From positions 1,550,001 to 1,614,000 of the forward strand of contig OY969912.1 of NCBI GenBank assembly GCA_963704505.1: a stretch of 64,000 nt of DNA, given 5' to 3'. Both the position numbers and the translations under genes were made by a program. The notes beneath the pieces are model-generated. The model made no database searches and was not told the DNA's origin. It worked only from the letters and a program-made list of their open reading frames with translations. Shown here piece by piece: positions 1 through 10,296 of the stretch; positions within the stretch are counted from its first letter, which is position 1; the number at the start of each line of letters is the position of its first letter. The DNA comes from VRUE01 sp963704505. Its GTDB lineage: Bacteria > Actinomycetota > Thermoleophilia > Solirubrobacterales > 70-9.

Positions 1-713
1 CGAAGGAAATCCCGCTGCTCGGCTCGACCACCACCGCCCAGGGGGTCGCCGGCAGCCCCACCGGTCAGATCGCGTTCTCGAAGTCCGATGGCACCGAGGG
101 CCTCGGGTTGGTCACCCCACCCGGAGCGCCCACCGCGGCCCTGATGCCGGGTGACCCGTTCGGCGTCGCCCGCGGCTCGGACGGCGCCTTCTACATCGCG
201 ATGTCGGCGGCAGACAACGTGGAGCGGCTGACCCCAGAGGGCACGGCGGCGCCGATCGAAGGCTTTCCGCCCAAATTCTTCCCCCGCCAGATCGCCGCAG
301 GTCCGAACAACACGATCTGGGTGTCGATGGAAATCCCCGGGGAAAACGTCTACGAAGTCGCGAGGATCAGCGGCCTCGAACCGCCGGTAGTCCCCATCCT
401 CGCGACGCCGAAGGCCCCGGAGACCAAAATTGCCAAAGGGCCGAAGAAGAAGGTGAAGACGACGGGGAAGACCGCCAAGGTGGCCTTCCGCTTCAACTCG
501 AGCACCGCCGGCGCCAAGTTCGAATGCGCCCTGACCGCCAAGGCGAAGAAGGGCAAGAAGGCCAAGAAGCCGAAATTCAAGGGCTGCAAATCGCCGAAGA
601 CGTACACGCTGAAGCCAGGCAAGTACAAATTCAGCGTCCGCGCCGTCATCGCCGGGCTCGCCGACCCCTCACCGGCGACCAAAGCCTTCTCAGTGGTTCA
701 CGTCAAGCGCTAG
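1..713 (+). CDS. C-terminal part of a secreted propeller-like protein with a basic C-terminal domain (5' truncated)
   Basis: The reading frame is open to the left edge, so the start lies outside the window. The visible part begins with about two blade-like repeats (GDPFGVARGSDGAFYIA, FPRQIAAGPNNTIWVSM) resembling the Vgb/virginiamycin-B-lyase and NHL type of beta propeller. A linker rich in Lys follows, then a C-terminal domain of about 85 residues with the pattern F-x-F-N-S-S...A-x-F-E-C...C-x-S-P-x-x-Y...F-x-V-R-A. The same kind of domain ends the secreted protein at 54406-55890. The Lys-rich insert (KAKKGKKAKKPK) suggests a surface or exported location. The catalytic identity cannot be judged without the N-terminal part. 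The family call is by pattern only. Confidence 0.7.
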   Translation, partial: KEIPLLGSTTTAQGVAGSPTGQIAFSKSDGTEGLGLVTPPGAPTAALMPGDPFGVARGSDGAFYIAMSAADNVERLTPEGTAAPIEGFPPKFFPRQIAAGPNNTIWVSMEIPGENVYEVARISGLEPPVVPILATPKAPETKIAKGPKKKVKTTGKTAKVAFRFNSSTAGAKFECALTAKAKKGKKAKKPKFKGCKSPKTYTLKPGKYKFSVRAVIAGLADPSPATKAFSVVHVKR

Positions 714-729
714 CGCGCCGACGGCTGCC

Positions 730-1107
730 CTACCTTCCGACCAGCTCGATCCTGTACCCGTCGGGGTCACGGACGAAGGCGATGAATGAGCCCTCGGTGC
801 GGCCGCCGGGGCGGTAGGGCGGCTTTTCGGGCTCGATGCCGTCGGCTGCCAGGCTCTCGAGGGTGCCATTCAGGTCCTCGACCGCAATCGCGATGTGGTT
901 GTAGCCGGTGCCGAGTTCGTAGTCGCCGATGCCGTGGTTGTAGGTCAGCTCGAGGCGCGGGTCCTCGCCCGGCATGCCCATGAAGACATTGATCGCCTCG
1001 TCGCCGATCGGCATCCGCGCGACCTCCTCGAAGCCGAGCTTTTCGTAGAAGGCAACCGATCGATCGATGTCGCCGATGCGGTAACAGGTGTGCAAATAGG
1101 ACGGCAC
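730..1107 (-). CDS. Glyoxalase/VOC-fold protein, lactoylglutathione-lyase-like
   Basis: This 125-residue protein has the two beta-alpha-beta-beta-beta modules of the vicinal oxygen chelate fold (first at about residues 3-57, second at about 68-123). The four metal-ligand positions of glyoxalase I are filled: His6, Glu53 (LELTYN), His71 (YNHIAI) and Glu121 (RIELV). Length and ligand spacing match bacterial GloA, which isomerises thiol hemithioacetals of methylglyoxal. Actinobacteria normally use mycothiol rather than glutathione, so the thiol substrate is uncertain. It is transcribed toward the preceding gene, with about 16 bp between the two stops. Confidence 0.8.
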   Translation of the reverse strand: MPSYLHTCYRIGDIDRSVAFYEKLGFEEVARMPIGDEAINVFMGMPGEDPRLELTYNHGIGDYELGTGYNHIAIAVEDLNGTLESLAADGIEPEKPPYRPGGRTEGSFIAFVRDPDGYRIELVGR

Positions 1108-1227
1108 GTTTTTCCTACCCTAGCGCCAAAAATCCGCCTTTGACCTTTGGCCTTGCGACCAATAGCTTGCCGTTCACAAATTCGAGATCTTGGCGCCGTC
1201 GGCAGTCGGCGCCGGAAGGAGCAAACG

Positions 1228-1812
1228 TTGAAGCAGCGTCTCTTTCGCAGCACACCCAAGCGGGCCCTGACCCTCGCGATCGCCACCGCCGCGATTGCCA
1301 CCGCAGCGCTCGTGCCGGCGCTCGCCAGCGGAGCCGGGGCGGGAGCGTCGGCTGGAACGGCGACGATCCTGATCAAGGGAAGCCGGTCCGAACCGCTCAA
1401 ATTCGTCGCGCCCAAGACGGTCGTCGCCGGCGAGGACCTGGAGATCAAGAACACCACCGACCCGAAACAGATCGGGCCGCACACGTTCTCGCTGGTCCTG
1501 CCGTCGCTCGTCCCGGAGACGAAGCCGGACCGTAAGAACTGCTTCACCCCGCAGCACATCTGCCTCTCGATCGCCAAATGGCACGGCGTCAAAGGCGAAG
1601 ACAGCCCGCCGACCAAGAACCCGGCCAAAGCCGGCAAGACCGGTTGGGACACCGAGGGCACCGTCAGCAAGACGGGCGACTCCTGGTTCACGAGCAAGAC
1701 GAACCAGACCTACACGCAGAAGGTGAGTGCCGCCCCCGGCATGACGCTGACCTTCATTTGCGCCGTCCATCCCTGGATGCATGGCTCGATCGAAGTCGTC
1801 GCGGCGGAATAG
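1228..1812 (+). CDS. Exported cupredoxin-domain (blue copper) protein
   Basis: The TTG start at 1228 is chosen because GGAAGGAG lies 6 nt upstream; a longer frame from 1147 has no ribosome site. The 194-residue product starts with a basic stretch and a hydrophobic signal segment (residues about 12-35). It ends in a cupredoxin domain whose type 1 copper ligands are visible: His in GPHTFSL, then Cys, His and Met in ICAVHPWMHG. An inserted loop (about residues 95-150, including CFTPQHICLS) is longer than in plastocyanin. The multicopper oxidase gene begins 32 nt before this stop, so the two are probably co-translated and may exchange electrons or copper outside the membrane (inference). Confidence 0.82.
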   Translation: MKQRLFRSTPKRALTLAIATAAIATAALVPALASGAGAGASAGTATILIKGSRSEPLKFVAPKTVVAGEDLEIKNTTDPKQIGPHTFSLVLPSLVPETKPDRKNCFTPQHICLSIAKWHGVKGEDSPPTKNPAKAGKTGWDTEGTVSKTGDSWFTSKTNQTYTQKVSAAPGMTLTFICAVHPWMHGSIEVVAAE

Positions 1813-3424
1813 GCACACGCCCGGAACCGACCCAACCGAGCCCCGACTGGGGCGCCGAGACTTCCTCGGCGCCCTGGGCGGCGGCGCGGCGGCTCTGCTG
1901 CTGCCGCTGGAGACGCGTCCGACGCCGCTCGGCGGCGCAGGCGGCTCGCACGGGCATTCCGGGCTACCGCACGGCCGTCCGTTCCAGACCAAGCTTCCGA
2001 TCCCACGGGTCCTCACCGACGACCGGATCGCGATCACGATGCGGGAGGCCGAGGTCGAGGTCCTGCCCGGGCGCAGGACTCGGATGTGGACCTATGGCGG
2101 CGAATTTCCCGGCCCGACGATCAGGCGCCCGGCCGGCCGCCGAACCGAGGTCACATTCGCCCACCGCCTTCCGGACGAGGCCGGCGAGCTTTCGGTCCAT
2201 CTGCACGGCGGCCACAACCGCAGCGAGTTCGACGGTCAGCCCGGCGGCCTGACCCGCTCGCATCCGCACTCGTTCTACTGCGAAATACCGACCGGCCTCT
2301 CGGCTCGCAGCTCCGGCAACGACCTGCTCATCCACCCGGGCGCCGAGAAGACCTACGTCTATGACCTGATCGAGGACGGGCGCCCCGAACGCGCCGCCTT
2401 CCAGTGGTACCACGACCACCGCCTCGACCAGACGGCCCGGCACGTCTGGCGGGGCCTGGCGGGGATGTGGATCGTCGACGACGACCTCGACGCATCGCTG
2501 CCGCTGCCCGCGGGCGAGTGCGACCTGCCGTTGATGTTCGGCGATCGTTCCTTCGACAAGCACAACCAGCTGCTCGACCCCTTCAGCAGCGGACTGCGAC
2601 CGCCCAACGACGCGGTCCTCGGCAACCGCGTCCTGGTCAACGGCACCTACCTGCCGCACCACCATGTCGCGGCCCGCCGTTACCGGCTGCGGCTGCTCAA
2701 CATCTCCAACTTCCGCACCTACGACCTGCACCTCTCCGACGGGACCCCGATGGTGCAGATCGCCACCGACAGTGGACTGATGCCGCGGCCGGTGCGCCGC
2801 GACCGGGTCCTGCTCGGGCCGGCCGAGAGGGCCGAGGTGGTCGTCGACTTCGCCCACTCGGCGGGACGCCACGTCGAGCTGCGCAGTGGCGGTAGGGGCG
2901 GCGGCCGCGGGGTCCGCTCGCAGGTCGGCGCGGTGATGCAGTTCCGGGTCGACTCGAAACGGGCCAGGGACGGCTCGCGGGTGCCGCGCCACCTCCGGTC
3001 CCTGCCCGCCTGGACGCGAGAGGCCTCGGATCGCCCCGACCGAACCTGGACGATCACGATCGGGGGCGGCTTCCGGCCCGTCTGGGAGATCAACGGGCGC
3101 ACGTTCAATCCGGCTCACTCAGAAGCGTTCCCCCTCCTCGGCACGACCGAGACCTGGGAGATCGCCAACCAGACCGCCGTCGCGCACATGATGCACATGC
3201 ACCACACGGACTGGTACCTGCTGTCCCGCGACGGCAAGCCGCCACCGCCCTGGGAAGACTGCCTCAAGGAGACGTTCTTCCTGCGGCCCGGCGAAAGGAT
3301 CAGGGTCGCCGGGCACTTCGCCGACTACACCGGCAAGTTCGTGATCCACTGTCACATGCTCGATCACGAGGATCACGGCCTGATGTCGCAGTTCGAGGTC
3401 GTCGGACAGCGACGAAAGGACTGA
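1781..3424 (+). CDS. TAT-exported multicopper oxidase
   Basis: All four copper-binding motifs of the multicopper oxidase family are present: HLHGGH (about residue 140), WYHDH (about 209), HMMHMHHTDW (about 469) and HCHMLDHEDHGLM (about 523-535, carrying the type 1 Cys-His-Met ligands). The order fits a three-cupredoxin-domain enzyme of the CotA/bilirubin-oxidase/SufI type. At 547 residues its length is normal. RRDFLG near residue 25 followed by an Ala/Leu stretch is a twin-arginine signal, expected for an enzyme folded with copper before export. No other ATG, GTG or TTG is available between 1781 and the signal, so the start must overlap the preceding cupredoxin gene by 32 nt. The substrate (metal ion, phenol or bilirubin-like) is unknown. 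Confidence 0.9.
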   Translation: MARSKSSRRNRHTPGTDPTEPRLGRRDFLGALGGGAAALLLPLETRPTPLGGAGGSHGHSGLPHGRPFQTKLPIPRVLTDDRIAITMREAEVEVLPGRRTRMWTYGGEFPGPTIRRPAGRRTEVTFAHRLPDEAGELSVHLHGGHNRSEFDGQPGGLTRSHPHSFYCEIPTGLSARSSGNDLLIHPGAEKTYVYDLIEDGRPERAAFQWYHDHRLDQTARHVWRGLAGMWIVDDDLDASLPLPAGECDLPLMFGDRSFDKHNQLLDPFSSGLRPPNDAVLGNRVLVNGTYLPHHHVAARRYRLRLLNISNFRTYDLHLSDGTPMVQIATDSGLMPRPVRRDRVLLGPAERAEVVVDFAHSAGRHVELRSGGRGGGRGVRSQVGAVMQFRVDSKRARDGSRVPRHLRSLPAWTREASDRPDRTWTITIGGGFRPVWEINGRTFNPAHSEAFPLLGTTETWEIANQTAVAHMMHMHHTDWYLLSRDGKPPPPWEDCLKETFFLRPGERIRVAGHFADYTGKFVIHCHMLDHEDHGLMSQFEVVGQRRKD

Positions 3425-3425
3425 C

Positions 3426-4169
3426 GTGGAAACCGACCCGGGCGCGGACGCCCGCCGCTTCCGTGCCGCCAGGCGCGACCCCGAGCTCGCCGTCCTCGAG
3501 GGCTTCCACGCGCTCAAGCACGCGCTTCGCTTCGGCGCCGAGATCGAGGAGGCGGTCACCTCCGACCCCGCCGGGCTCGAGCGCCTCGCCGAGGAGCTGG
3601 CTCCGGACCTTGCCGAGGCGCTCCCGGCCCGCGCCCGCGAGGTCGACCCCGGGTTGATCGCCGAGCTCGTCCCGCAGGCGCCCCGCACGGGGGTGGTCGC
3701 GATCGCCCGGCGCCCGGCGGTCGACGTCGGCGCCGCCCTTGCCGATCCACGACCGGCGCCGGTCGTCCTGCTCGAGCAGCCGCGGACGATGGGGAACATG
3801 GGGGCCTGTGTCCGGGTCGCCGCGGCCGCCGACGCGGCCGCGGTCCTGACCACCGGCGAGCACGACCCCTGGCATCCCGACGCACTGCGCGGCGCCGCCG
3901 GCCTTCACTTCGCCCTCCCGGTCGCCAGGATCGAGACGCTGGGTGCCGGCGATCGGCCGCTGGTCGCGATCGACCCCGAGGGGGACGAGCTGGGGGAGGG
4001 GGGGCTGCCGGAGCGCGCCGTGCTCGCCTTCGGCACCGAGCGCCACGGACTCAGCGATGAGCTCCTCGAGCGTGCCGACGCCCGGCTCGGGATCCCGATG
4101 CGGGACGGCGTCTCCAGCCTCAACCTGGCGACCGCGGTCGCCGCCGTGCTTTTTTCGCAGAGGCTTTGA
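3426..4169 (+). CDS. TrmH/SpoU-family RNA 2'-O-ribose methyltransferase
   Basis: The three SPOUT knot motifs are visible in the C-terminal half: MGNMGACVRVA (about residue 120), FGTERHGLS (about 201) and VSSLNLATAVAAVLF (about 228). These build the trefoil knot that binds S-adenosylmethionine in enzymes methylating ribose 2'-OH of tRNA or rRNA. The N-terminal half lacks an obvious L30e-like substrate domain signature but has comparable length. The GTG start at 3426 follows an AAAGGA ribosome site and lies one base after the multicopper oxidase stop, so it is co-transcribed with the copper genes although functionally unrelated. The target nucleotide cannot be assigned. Confidence 0.85.
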   Translation: METDPGADARRFRAARRDPELAVLEGFHALKHALRFGAEIEEAVTSDPAGLERLAEELAPDLAEALPARAREVDPGLIAELVPQAPRTGVVAIARRPAVDVGAALADPRPAPVVLLEQPRTMGNMGACVRVAAAADAAAVLTTGEHDPWHPDALRGAAGLHFALPVARIETLGAGDRPLVAIDPEGDELGEGGLPERAVLAFGTERHGLSDELLERADARLGIPMRDGVSSLNLATAVAAVLFSQRL

Positions 4170-4202
4170 ACCTCCGTCGGCCCCTCTGCGTATAACGGCG
4201 CG

Positions 4203-4589
4203 ATGCACCTCCACGCGACCCCTCGGGCAAAGAGAGCGACAGCGGCGATCCTCGCGCTTGCCGCGGCCACGGCCGCGTTGCTGCTGCTCACCTACGGAGG
4301 CGGCGAGCGGGCCTCCGCCTCCGCCGCCGGCGCCAGCGCCAGCGGCTCGAAGACGGTCAGCATCAACCACTTCGCCTACACGCCGAAAACCCTCAGCGTC
4401 GCGACCGGAACCAGGGTGGTCTTCTCGAACGCTTCCAAGGTCAAGCACACGGCGACGCTCCAGGGCAGCTTCGACACCGGAAAGATCGCGCCTGGAGCGG
4501 CTGTTGCCGTCCGTTTCACGGCCAGGGGCACCTACGCCTACCACTGCACGATCCACCCGGAAATGCACGGCAAGATCATCGTCGGCTGA
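4203..4589 (+). CDS. Small exported cupredoxin (plastocyanin/amicyanin-like)
   Basis: The 128-residue protein has a signal segment at residues about 12-30, an Ala/Ser-rich linker, and then one cupredoxin domain (about 47-128). The domain opens with SINHFAYTPKTLSVATGTRV and ends with the copper-ligand loop YHCTIHPEMHG; the first His ligand is in KHTATL. This is the amicyanin/plastocyanin pattern of a diffusible single-electron carrier. It is the second cupredoxin of this group. Together with the multicopper oxidase upstream it suggests an extracytoplasmic copper electron-transfer module (inference). Confidence 0.85.
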   Translation: MHLHATPRAKRATAAILALAAATAALLLLTYGGGERASASAAGASASGSKTVSINHFAYTPKTLSVATGTRVVFSNASKVKHTATLQGSFDTGKIAPGAAVAVRFTARGTYAYHCTIHPEMHGKIIVG

Positions 4590-4677
4590 GAATCGGCCCG
4601 GCGGAGGTATAGGTTTTGCGCAGCGTGATCTGCGTGGTCGCGCCTAATCCCCGCAACAGTTTCGAAAGGACGCCCAC

Positions 4678-5067
4678 TTGTTCTTCGCCGACATCGACAT
4701 AGGAGAAGCTCTCCTAGTCGCATTCGAGGTCTTCTTCTTCGTGATCTGGATCTGGATCCTGATCACGATCCTGAGCGACCTCTTCCGTGATCACGAGCTC
4801 TCGGGCTGGGCCAAGGCCGCCTGGGTCCTGTTCCTGGTCTTCATCCCATTCCTGACCGCCCTGATCTATCTGATCGCGCGAGGCAGCGGCATGCGCGAAC
4901 GGGCGATAAAGGCCCAGAACGAGGCAAAGCACCATATGGACGCCTACATCCGCGAACAGGCGCAGAGCTCGCCGGCGGATGAGCTGCACAAGCTCAGCGA
5001 CCTCAAAGAGAAGGGCGCCATCTCCAGCGAGGAGTTCGACAAGGCGAAGGCCAAGCTGCTCGCCTAG
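4678..5067 (+). CDS. Membrane protein with PLDc_N-type helices and a C-terminal SHOCT domain
   Basis: The start is TTG with GAAAGGA 8 nt upstream. The 129-residue product has two transmembrane helices (about residues 10-35 and 44-67) in the arrangement of the PLDc_N membrane domain. A charged stretch follows, then a C-terminal SHOCT motif (DELHKLSDLKEKGAISSEEFDKAKAKLL). SHOCT domains occur at protein ends in many bacteria and are thought to mediate oligomerisation; the biochemical role here is unknown. The gene is closed by a strong intrinsic terminator 40 nt downstream. Confidence 0.75.
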   Translation: MFFADIDIGEALLVAFEVFFFVIWIWILITILSDLFRDHELSGWAKAAWVLFLVFIPFLTALIYLIARGSGMRERAIKAQNEAKHHMDAYIREQAQSSPADELHKLSDLKEKGAISSEEFDKAKAKLLA

Positions 5068-5105
5068 GAAGCCCAAGGCGGGTCGCGGAGACCCGCTGGA
5101 GCCTC

Positions 5106-5145
5106 AAAAAGGCCGCCGCGACTCGTCGTCGCGGCGGCCTTTTTT
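5106..5145 (+). terminator. Strong intrinsic terminator
   Basis: A perfect 12-bp GC-rich stem (5111-5122 with 5128-5139) has a TCGTC loop, a preceding A5 run and a following T6 run. It could act in both directions, but only the plus-strand SHOCT gene ends here. Confidence 0.93.
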
Positions 5146-5234
5146 CCTGCAAGAGGCAGTTTTTTGCAAGCAATGTTGCAAGTTATGAGCAACCACTCAC
5201 AGTTTTTAACCGACTTCAGTAGCCTGCGCCGCCG

Positions 5235-6467
5235 ATGTTCGTTCCCCTCTCGGGCAAACCCAGGCGCCTGTTCCTCGGCGTAGCGCTCCTCCTCGCCACG
5301 ATCGTGATCGCGGTGCTGGCCAGCGGTGCGAGCGCGCCCGCGAAGGACCTCAATGAAAAGTTCGAAGCCACGCAGGGCAAGCTTGCCCACGTGCGTCAGA
5401 GCGAAAGCGCGCTGACCGCGACGATCGCCGAACAGAATCGCGAAATCGACTCGATGATCGGCGAAGTGTCCGACCTGCGCCAGCAACAGGCCGCGGTCGA
5501 GGCCGAACTCGCCGAGAAGCAGGGGGAGCTCGACGCCGCGACCAAGAAGCTCGAACGGGACCGACACCACCTGGCGCTCGTCCGCGAACGGCTGGAGCGC
5601 GCCCTCTCGGTCCTGCGCGGCCGGCTGGTCGCGATCTACGAGGCCGGCAGCCCCGACATGCTCAACGTCGTCCTCGAATCTGCGAACTGGTCAGACCTAA
5701 ACGCCCGTGCGGCCTACCTCAGCGAAGTCCAGGACTACGACGACTCCGTCGCCGGCCGCGTCAAGGGGCTTCGCGACGAAGCCAAGGCGGCGGTCAAGCG
5801 GATGACCGCGGTGCGCGCCCAGATCAAAGAAGCGCGTGACGCGATCTCGGCCAAGGAGAAGGAAGTCGCCCAGGCCCGCGACGAAGCCGAGGCGCGCTTC
5901 GCCGAACTGAAGGATGCCCAGGCCGCCCGGCGGGCCTCGCTGGAAGAGCTCGAGTCCCGCTCGCAGGCGCTGAGCGACAACCTCTCTTCGATCTCCGAAC
6001 AACTTGCCGCCAGATCCGGCGAATCCGCCCCGGCGACCGCTCCCGCTCCCCTCAGCCCAGGGCAGAGCGCCGAATTCATCTCCGAAAGCCAGGCGAGCGT
6101 CCCGACTGGTGCGCCGCCGGCCGTACAGGGGGCGATCGAAGCGGCGAACTCGATCGCCACCACCCCCTACATCTGGGGCGGCGGCCACGGCTCCTTCGAA
6201 TCCTCCGGGTATGACTGCTCGGGCGCGGTCAGCTTCGCGCTCAACGGCGGCGGCTTCCTCGATAGCCCGCTCGATTCGACCGGCCTCGAGACCTGGGGCG
6301 AACCCGGCGCCGGCCAGTGGATCACGGTTTACGCCAACGCCGAACACGCCTGGATGATCATCGCCGGCCTCGCCTTCGACACCGTCGGCGGCCCCGGCCC
6401 ACGCTGGCATTCCTCGCCGGTCGATTCGCCGGAAGGCTTCATCGCCCGGCACCCGCCGGGTTACTAG
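5235..6467 (+). CDS. Secreted coiled-coil peptidoglycan hydrolase with NlpC/P60-like C-terminal domain
   Basis: After a signal segment (residues about 10-33) comes a long heptad-rich coiled coil (about 38-260, like PcsB/RipA-type regulators of cell-wall hydrolases) and a Pro/Ala/Ser linker. A C-terminal cysteine-peptidase-like domain follows (about 300-410). The catalytic Cys is probably Cys328 in GYDCSGAVSFAL and the His is His371 in EHAWMII. This differs from the usual HVGIY motif, so the call is to the NlpC/P60 superfamily rather than a close family. Paired coiled coils typically autoinhibit such hydrolases until engaged by FtsEX-like partners. No Shine-Dalgarno sequence is visible, and the 167-nt upstream gap carries an AT-rich stretch after the terminator. 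Confidence 0.8.
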   Translation: MFVPLSGKPRRLFLGVALLLATIVIAVLASGASAPAKDLNEKFEATQGKLAHVRQSESALTATIAEQNREIDSMIGEVSDLRQQQAAVEAELAEKQGELDAATKKLERDRHHLALVRERLERALSVLRGRLVAIYEAGSPDMLNVVLESANWSDLNARAAYLSEVQDYDDSVAGRVKGLRDEAKAAVKRMTAVRAQIKEARDAISAKEKEVAQARDEAEARFAELKDAQAARRASLEELESRSQALSDNLSSISEQLAARSGESAPATAPAPLSPGQSAEFISESQASVPTGAPPAVQGAIEAANSIATTPYIWGGGHGSFESSGYDCSGAVSFALNGGGFLDSPLDSTGLETWGEPGAGQWITVYANAEHAWMIIAGLAFDTVGGPGPRWHSSPVDSPEGFIARHPPGY

Positions 6468-6640
6468 CCGCTCCGCGGCGCCACTCGCAAGGGCATTCAC
6501 CGGCCACCCGCCAGGGCCGTCTGCCGGCATGGAAATTTCGGTGTGTGAAGCCGGTTTTCCCGGGTAAATGGTTGAGCGGGTAAACAATTGGTTCGCCCGC
6601 TCCCGGGGCTCACTCGCCGAGCGGACGGGAAGGAGCCATC

Positions 6641-7291
6641 ATGGAGTCAGCGTCCATTTCGAGGCGTGAGGCCGCCAACGGTGAGGCCACCCGACCGGTT
6701 GGCGTCGCCGAGGCGAGAGAGGGCTGGACCCCGGCCGACCCGGGCCCGCTCGGTCTCGCCGGGTTTGCGCTCACGACCTTCGTCCTCAGCATGTTCAACG
6801 CCGGCCTGGTCAGCAAAGCGGGGGAGCCCGTCGTGCTCGGCCTTGCCCTCGCCTACGGCGGGCTCGCACAGGTGCTGGCGGGGATGTGGGAGTTCCGCAC
6901 CGGAAACACCTTCGGCGCGGTCGCCTTCACCTCGTTCGGCGCGTTCTGGATCTCATTCTGGGCCTTCGTCACCTTCTTCGAGGGGGATGTGCCCGCCGAA
7001 CACGCCGGCGCCGCGGTGGGGCTCTACCTGATCGCCTGGGGGATCTTCACCCTGTACATGTTCGTCGCCTCGCTGCGGACGACCGCGGCGATCGCCACGG
7101 TCTTCGCCCTGCTGGCGGCGACCTTCTTCCTGCTCGGGATCGGCAACGCGAACGAATCCGAAGGGCTGATCGAAGTTGGCGGCTGGTTCGGCCTGGCCAC
7201 GGCCGCGGCGGCCTGGTATGCATCGTTTGCCGCGGTCACCAACTCGACCTTCGGGCGGACGGTGCTGCCGGTCCGGCCACTGAGTCGCTAG
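6641..7291 (+). CDS. satP: Acetate/succinate transporter of the GPR1/FUN34/SatP family
   Basis: The 216-residue protein has six predicted transmembrane helices. Its segments AFTSFGAFWISFW and GLYLIAWGIFTLYMFVASL are typical of the SatP/YaaH family of acetate-succinate:proton symporters. A GAAGGAG ribosome site precedes the ATG. An N-terminal extension of about 45 polar residues precedes the first helix. The acetyl-CoA synthetase gene starts 15 nt after its stop, giving a two-gene uptake-and-activation operon for acetate. The symbol is by family; the transported acid is inferred from the neighbour. Confidence 0.85.
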   Translation: MESASISRREAANGEATRPVGVAEAREGWTPADPGPLGLAGFALTTFVLSMFNAGLVSKAGEPVVLGLALAYGGLAQVLAGMWEFRTGNTFGAVAFTSFGAFWISFWAFVTFFEGDVPAEHAGAAVGLYLIAWGIFTLYMFVASLRTTAAIATVFALLAATFFLLGIGNANESEGLIEVGGWFGLATAAAAWYASFAAVTNSTFGRTVLPVRPLSR

Positions 7292-7306
7292 AGGAGGGAT
7301 CCGAGA

Positions 7307-9298
<1,992 letters not shown>

Positions 9299-9331
9299 CC
9301 GGTCCTGGCGGGCCGCCCTGCCCAACACGGC

Positions 9332-10228
9332 TCACGGCCGGGCGTCCAGCAAGCCGTGGACGATCTTCGCGACCCGGTCGGGCTCTTTGTTCAGGTGCGC
9401 TTCGGAGAAGCGGACCACCTCGAAACCCAGGTGTCGCAGGTCGAGGTCGCGGGTCCGGTCCCGTTCAAACGCGATTCGGCCGCGGTGGTAGCGGAAGCTG
9501 TCGGTTTCGACGATCAGGCGGTGCGCTCGCCAGAGGAAGTCGACCTCGACCCCTCCGATCTCGACGTTCACCTCCGGTGCCTGAAGTCGATGCCGACGGC
9601 AGATCCGGAGGAAGAGGAACTCGAGGTCGCTCTTCGTGCGATCGGTCGTCGCGTCGCCCAGAGGGAGACCGAGGGCCTCGGCCTGGCGGATCGCCCGACG
9701 CACCCCGGCGTCGCTGGCACCTCCCCGCTCGGGCGCCGCCCGAGTGAGGTCGGCGATCGTCCGCGTCGGCGTTGTCACCGGGATGCGCAGTCTCCGGGTC
9801 GTCGCTGCTCGCTCGAGCCCGGTCGAGCGGTGGAGTCGGATTCCCGCTCGTTCTCTGCGTCCCCCGTTCCCCTTCGCAATGACCTCCACCGGGCCGCTGC
9901 CTACGGAAAGCAGGCTCCACAGCGCAGCCGCGCTCCGGTGGCTGAGGAAGGCGGGGCGACGCTCCTGGTGGCAGGCGAGGACGGCAGCCATCCAGATTCC
10001 ATGCTGGGACAGTCCGCGGTGGCCTACCGCATAGATGCCCTGGTGCACGCGGTGAAGCCGGCCCGCGCGCACCCTGGTGTCGATCGCGTCCTTGGAGAGC
10101 CCGGCGAGGCGGAGCTGGCGGCTACTCACCACGCCGTGCTGTCGCTCGGCGATTGCTGCGACTTCCGCGTCCGCGTGCCGGTCACCCGGCCGAGCTGACC
10201 GGTGGCGATTGGCTCCTTTTTCGCCCAT
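9332..10228 (-). CDS. AbiEi-like N-terminal domain fused to a DUF559 (Vsr/restriction-endonuclease-fold) domain
   Basis: Residues about 20-75 form the winged-helix domain seen at the start of AbiEi antitoxins (AIAERQHGVVSSRQLRLAGLSKDAIDTRVRAGRLHRVHQGIYAVGH; only part given as motif). Residues about 200-290 form a DUF559 domain with the nuclease-like pattern E-V-D-F-L-W...H-R-L-I-V-E-T-D-S...D-x-x-R-D. This domain pair is common in actinobacteria as a solitary gene. No AbiEii-type nucleotidyltransferase toxin lies beside it, so a functional type IV toxin-antitoxin pair is not supported. The role is unknown. Start: ATG 10228 is the longest; no good ribosome site distinguishes it. Confidence 0.72.
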   Translation of the reverse strand: MGEKGANRHRSARPGDRHADAEVAAIAERQHGVVSSRQLRLAGLSKDAIDTRVRAGRLHRVHQGIYAVGHRGLSQHGIWMAAVLACHQERRPAFLSHRSAAALWSLLSVGSGPVEVIAKGNGGRRERAGIRLHRSTGLERAATTRRLRIPVTTPTRTIADLTRAAPERGGASDAGVRRAIRQAEALGLPLGDATTDRTKSDLEFLFLRICRRHRLQAPEVNVEIGGVEVDFLWRAHRLIVETDSFRYHRGRIAFERDRTRDLDLRHLGFEVVRFSEAHLNKEPDRVAKIVHGLLDARP

Positions 10229-10296
10229 GCGACGAGAAAGGCGCCAACCGCGGCCGAGTCGCCCCCAGGCACGAGCCCTCTCCCGCGCCGACGCCC

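Noticed and set aside
9332..10228. Type IV AbiE toxin-antitoxin system
   Set aside because: Only the AbiEi-like domain is present and it is fused to DUF559; no AbiEii nucleotidyltransferase gene lies on either side.
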